In this document: in pieces, positions 5,419 through 7,169 of the stretch
Position numbering within the stretch: the stretch's first letter is position 1
Layout: every line of letters begins with the position of its first letter
From: CAYPTI01 sp964413525 [NCBI: uncultured bacterium]
Lineage (GTDB): Bacteria > T1Sed10-126
Assembly (NCBI GenBank): GCA_964413525.1
Contig: CAYPTI010000021.1
Coordinates: 12,498 to 19,666 of the forward strand
Reading direction: 5' to 3'
Length of the DNA stretch: 7,169 nt
Notes under the pieces: model-generated
Database searches by the model: none
Told to the model about the DNA's origin: nothing
What the model saw: only the letters and a program-made list of their open reading frames with translations
Translations under genes and position numbers: made by a program

Positions 5419-5519
5419 ATTTATATAAGCTGAAGAGAAATCGAAATAAAGAACGATCTGAATTGAGTACAACGAATGCTGGATGAATTTAGCTGGATTA
5501 ACTTTCTTGGGAGGTCTTC

Positions 5520-6023
5520 ATGATGTTTTCTTTTCAAGCCACGACCGGTCGCACCGCAGGACGTGTCCCCTGGATTCGGATGCTGTCCCTCGCTCTCGTC
5601 CTCGGGTTTGGCGCCTTCATCGTCGGTTGTTCTACCATGGCCGACGTTCGGGCTGAGGAGGAATCGGAACCGTTCGAGGAGCCGATCGTGCTCTCGGCGG
5701 ATGTGCTGTTTGATTTTGACAGCTCCGAACTCCGGAGTGAAGGCATTGCTGAGCTGGACCGGATAGCGGACCTGATGCACGAGCACCCCGACACTCGAAT
5801 CCGGATTGAAGGCCATACGGATAGTGACGGCCCGGAGTCCTATAATGAGGATCTTTCCGAGCGCCGCGCTCAGGCCGTGGCCGATTACCTTGCCAACAAC
5901 CGGAACATTTCGCACGACCGGATGACCGTTGAGGGCAAGGGCGAACTTGAGCCCATTGCCACGAACGAGACATCGGAAGGCCGGCAGAAGAACCGCCGGG
6001 TTGAAATTCACGGCGTTGACTAA
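5520..6023 (+). CDS. OmpA-family peptidoglycan-binding outer-membrane lipoprotein (Pal-like)
   Basis: 167 residues. Residues 1-36 are a signal peptide with basic N-region (R11, R15, R20) and a hydrophobic core. It ends in the lipobox IVGC, so Cys37 would be lipidated and the protein anchored in the outer membrane facing the periplasm. Residues 41-58 are an acidic linker. Residues about 60-164 are an OmpA C-terminal domain: VLFDFDSSELRSEGIAELD opens it, and GHTDSDGPESYNEDLSERRA carries Asp101 and Arg116, the pair that grips diaminopimelate in peptidoglycan. GRQKNRRVEI closes it as usual. It would tether the outer membrane to the cell wall. GGGAGG lies 5 nt before ATG 5520; ATG 5523 at 8 nt is equally possible. 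It is not next to tol genes, so calling it Pal itself is not justified. It shares its upstream segment with the 4306 lipoprotein gene. Confidence 0.94.
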   Translation: MMFSFQATTGRTAGRVPWIRMLSLALVLGFGAFIVGCSTMADVRAEEESEPFEEPIVLSADVLFDFDSSELRSEGIAELDRIADLMHEHPDTRIRIEGHTDSDGPESYNEDLSERRAQAVADYLANNRNISHDRMTVEGKGELEPIATNETSEGRQKNRRVEIHGVD

Positions 6024-6052
6024 GCGGTAACCGTTCCCTCCTTGCTCCACAG

Positions 6053-6077
6053 TCGTACGATCCAGGGGGTCGTACGA
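6053..6077. repeat. Inverted repeat of TCGTACGA after the OmpA-like gene
   Basis: The self-palindromic octamer TCGTACGA occurs at 6053-6060 and 6070-6077 and can pair as an 8-bp stem with a 9-nt loop. It precedes the larger hairpin by 9 bp. It may add to transcription stop or mRNA stability, or be a dyad binding site. Confidence 0.5.
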
Positions 6078-6086
6078 GAACCGGGA

Positions 6087-6123
6087 ACCTCTACCGGGCC
6101 TGCAAACCAGGCCCGGTGGAGGT
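6087..6123. terminator. Strong 16-bp hairpin between convergent genes
   Basis: The left arm 6087-6102 pairs with 6108-6123 over 16 positions, with a single T-G wobble and a 5-nt CAAAC loop. It starts 63 bp after the OmpA-like stop and lies 140 bp from the end of the convergent minus-strand gene. There is no U run on either side, so it is a non-classical terminator or a 3'-end stabiliser serving one or both genes. Confidence 0.65.
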
Positions 6124-6263
6124 CTCGTTCGTACCCGAAGCCAGATCCTCAGTACTGAATTCCGTCTTTGATCCAGTATTCAGAAATTGGAGGTATGGGG
6201 GAATACATGGATCATGAAGCATCGGGGAGTGTTGAAAAGCGCGGGGTCTACAGGATGTCGGGC

Positions 6264-7169
6264 CTAGGCGAAAATCTTAAACGAAAGTTCTTTTACCTGC
6301 GCGTTGTTTCGAGCCGTGTTCATGAGGTCATCCGGTGTGTTTCCGTCCACGGGGAATTCAGCAATTCCCGCCTGAGCGAGAAGCCGTGTCGACTCTTCGA
6401 GGGGGGGGACGGATTGTTGAAACAACGGTAGAGTTTGATCCTGAGTTTGCTGATTCGTTCCCGGTGATTCTCGGGATTCTTGAAACTGTTGTTGAATTCT
6501 TTCCAGTAGAGCAACGGTCTGGTTGCTGTTTGTGTTGGAGAGCATGAACCCCAATTCGTTTGAATCGAGCAGGGTCATGCGGTCGGAATTCCGCAGGCAC
6601 TGTCCGAGGTTTAGAATCAGCTGAGAAAAGTTCTGTCCCGGCAACAAACTCTCCTTATCGGGCAGGTGTTGCCCCTCCCGGTTCAACAACAGGACCCCCA
6701 GCGTGAAGGTCGTTTCATCGTGCCCGGCTTCGCGCAGGTTTTGATGCAACCGTTCGAGAAATGCGTCTCGGTCGGAAAGCTCAAAGGGTGAATCGGGATC
6801 GGGGGACAGAGCGGAATTTCCGTTCCCGTTGTTCCCGTTCTGTGTCCGGTTTTGTAATGGGTTGGGGTAGGCGACCGAAATCAGGAACAGGTTTGACTGG
6901 ACATGAAGTTTTGAGGCAACAAACGTCACCGGTAACGATGATCCGGAGAGCGGACTCCCGGGTACCTCGCAGGTCGTATAGTCCCCGAGATCTAACGATT
7001 CCCAGAAGTCCTCGTAATCCCGGTCCTGAAACCGGGGATCTACGTCCTGGATCATCGTTCCGACCAGGTCACCGTTAATTTTTTTGGTGAGATAATTGAA
7101 CGTCAGGTTGGAATGCAGGATGGTTCCGTCCCGGCTGGAGATACAGAGGCCGATGTCCAGTTGATCGAA
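6264..7169 (-). CDS. PAS protein with degenerate GGDEF domain, probable c-di-GMP receptor (N-terminus cut by edge)
   Basis: 301 residues are visible and the frame is open to the right edge, so the Met codon at 7055 is internal. Visible residues 1-95 are a PAS domain: FDQLDIGLCISSRDGTILHS begins it. An Asn/Gly/Gln-rich linker follows (about 106-122). Residues about 130-301 have the GGDEF layout: SDRDAFLERL, LGVLLLNREG, LILNLGQCLRNSDRMTLL and finally AGIAEFP and DDLMNTARNNA. At the active-site position the sequence is DSNEL (bases 6552-6566) instead of GGDEF, and the metal-binding Asp of strand 1 is replaced (LLLNREG), so catalysis is unlikely. RNSD (bases 6582-6593) sits exactly five residues before it, matching the RxxD inhibitory site. 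A Gln/Pro-rich insertion (about 231-250) separates the later elements. It most likely binds c-di-GMP or acts by protein contact. An upstream extension may hold further sensor domains. Confidence 0.82.
   Translation of the reverse strand, partial: FDQLDIGLCISSRDGTILHSNLTFNYLTKKINGDLVGTMIQDVDPRFQDRDYEDFWESLDLGDYTTCEVPGSPLSGSSLPVTFVASKLHVQSNLFLISVAYPNPLQNRTQNGNNGNGNSALSPDPDSPFELSDRDAFLERLHQNLREAGHDETTFTLGVLLLNREGQHLPDKESLLPGQNFSQLILNLGQCLRNSDRMTLLDSNELGFMLSNTNSNQTVALLERIQQQFQESRESPGTNQQTQDQTLPLFQQSVPPLEESTRLLAQAGIAEFPVDGNTPDDLMNTARNNAQVKELSFKIFA

Larger units (their letters stand above)
4986..5519. other. Intergenic region ahead of the OmpA-like gene
   Basis: About 534 bp. A small stem GGAGG/CCTCC (5002-5006/5014-5018) follows the membrane peptide and could be a weak terminator, without a U tract. 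A decayed fragment of a PAS-HTH gene lies at 5119-5167. The 10-bp palindrome CGACCGGTCG occurs at 5341-5350. The conserved regulatory segment B is at 5366-5418, followed by an A-rich leader of about 100 nt. Frames open through 5108-5376 on both strands lack good starts and look non-coding. Confidence 0.6.

Noticed and set aside
5421-6050. Minus-strand 209-codon frame
   Set aside because: It is antisense to the clearly real OmpA-like gene and shows no domain.
6174-6187. CAGTATTCAGAAAT, similar to the start of regulatory segment B
   Set aside because: Only the first part matches, there is no ATTGTTCTTTTG or downstream boxes, and no credible gene follows; probably chance.
6168-6431. Plus-strand 87-codon frame after the OmpA-like gene
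   Set aside because: It starts with TTG and runs antisense through the end of the PAS/GGDEF-like gene; no domain is seen. GGAGG at 6191-6195 is not correctly spaced from an in-frame ATG.
1-7169. CRISPR array, tRNA, rRNA or intact insertion sequence
   Set aside because: No regularly spaced repeats, cloverleaf-like segments, rRNA signatures or transposase motifs were seen on either strand.

Overview
The window (roughly mid-50s % G+C by eye) reads as a chromosomal stretch from a two-membrane (diderm) bacterium. The evidence for an outer membrane is a lipoprotein with a C-terminal OmpA-type peptidoglycan-binding domain and a second predicted lipoprotein. Most encoded proteins are acidic, and the cupin closely resembles the type I associate with halophiles, so a salt-adapted bacterium is plausible. 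I cannot name the genus. No rRNA, tRNA, CRISPR array or intact mobile element was found.

Layout. Positions 1-805 (minus) hold a tightly coupled pair: a cupin, then a class I methyltransferase cut by the window edge. Positions 1013-2071 (minus) encode a GAF-GGDEF diguanylate cyclase with intact active and inhibitory sites. Divergent from it, at 2385-3077 (plus), is an XRE-type helix-turn-helix regulator with a PAS domain; the 313-bp gap between them carries a perfect 11-bp inverted repeat. Positions 3222-3740 (minus) hold a DUF2249-like gene whose start is set by a very strong ribosome binding site, followed by a 49-codon ORF. Positions 4306-4985 (plus) hold a lipoprotein gene, whose 3' third is packed with hairpins, and a 23-residue membrane peptide. 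Positions 5520-6023 (plus) encode the OmpA-like lipoprotein, followed by a strong hairpin. From 6264 to the right edge (minus) is a PAS protein with a degenerate GGDEF domain that has lost its catalytic signature but kept the RxxD c-di-GMP inhibitory-site motif.

How it may work together. Two c-di-GMP-type proteins (one probable enzyme, one probable non-catalytic receptor) and a PAS-HTH regulator surround two envelope genes. The two envelope genes share a conserved ~54-bp upstream segment that looks like promoter plus operator, which suggests co-regulation. A 49-bp decayed copy of the 3' end of the PAS-HTH gene lies between them, pointing to a lost paralogue. The most novel-looking items are the twin regulatory segments, the hairpin cluster at 4708-4850, the 23-aa and 49-aa ORFs, and the catalytically dead GGDEF protein.
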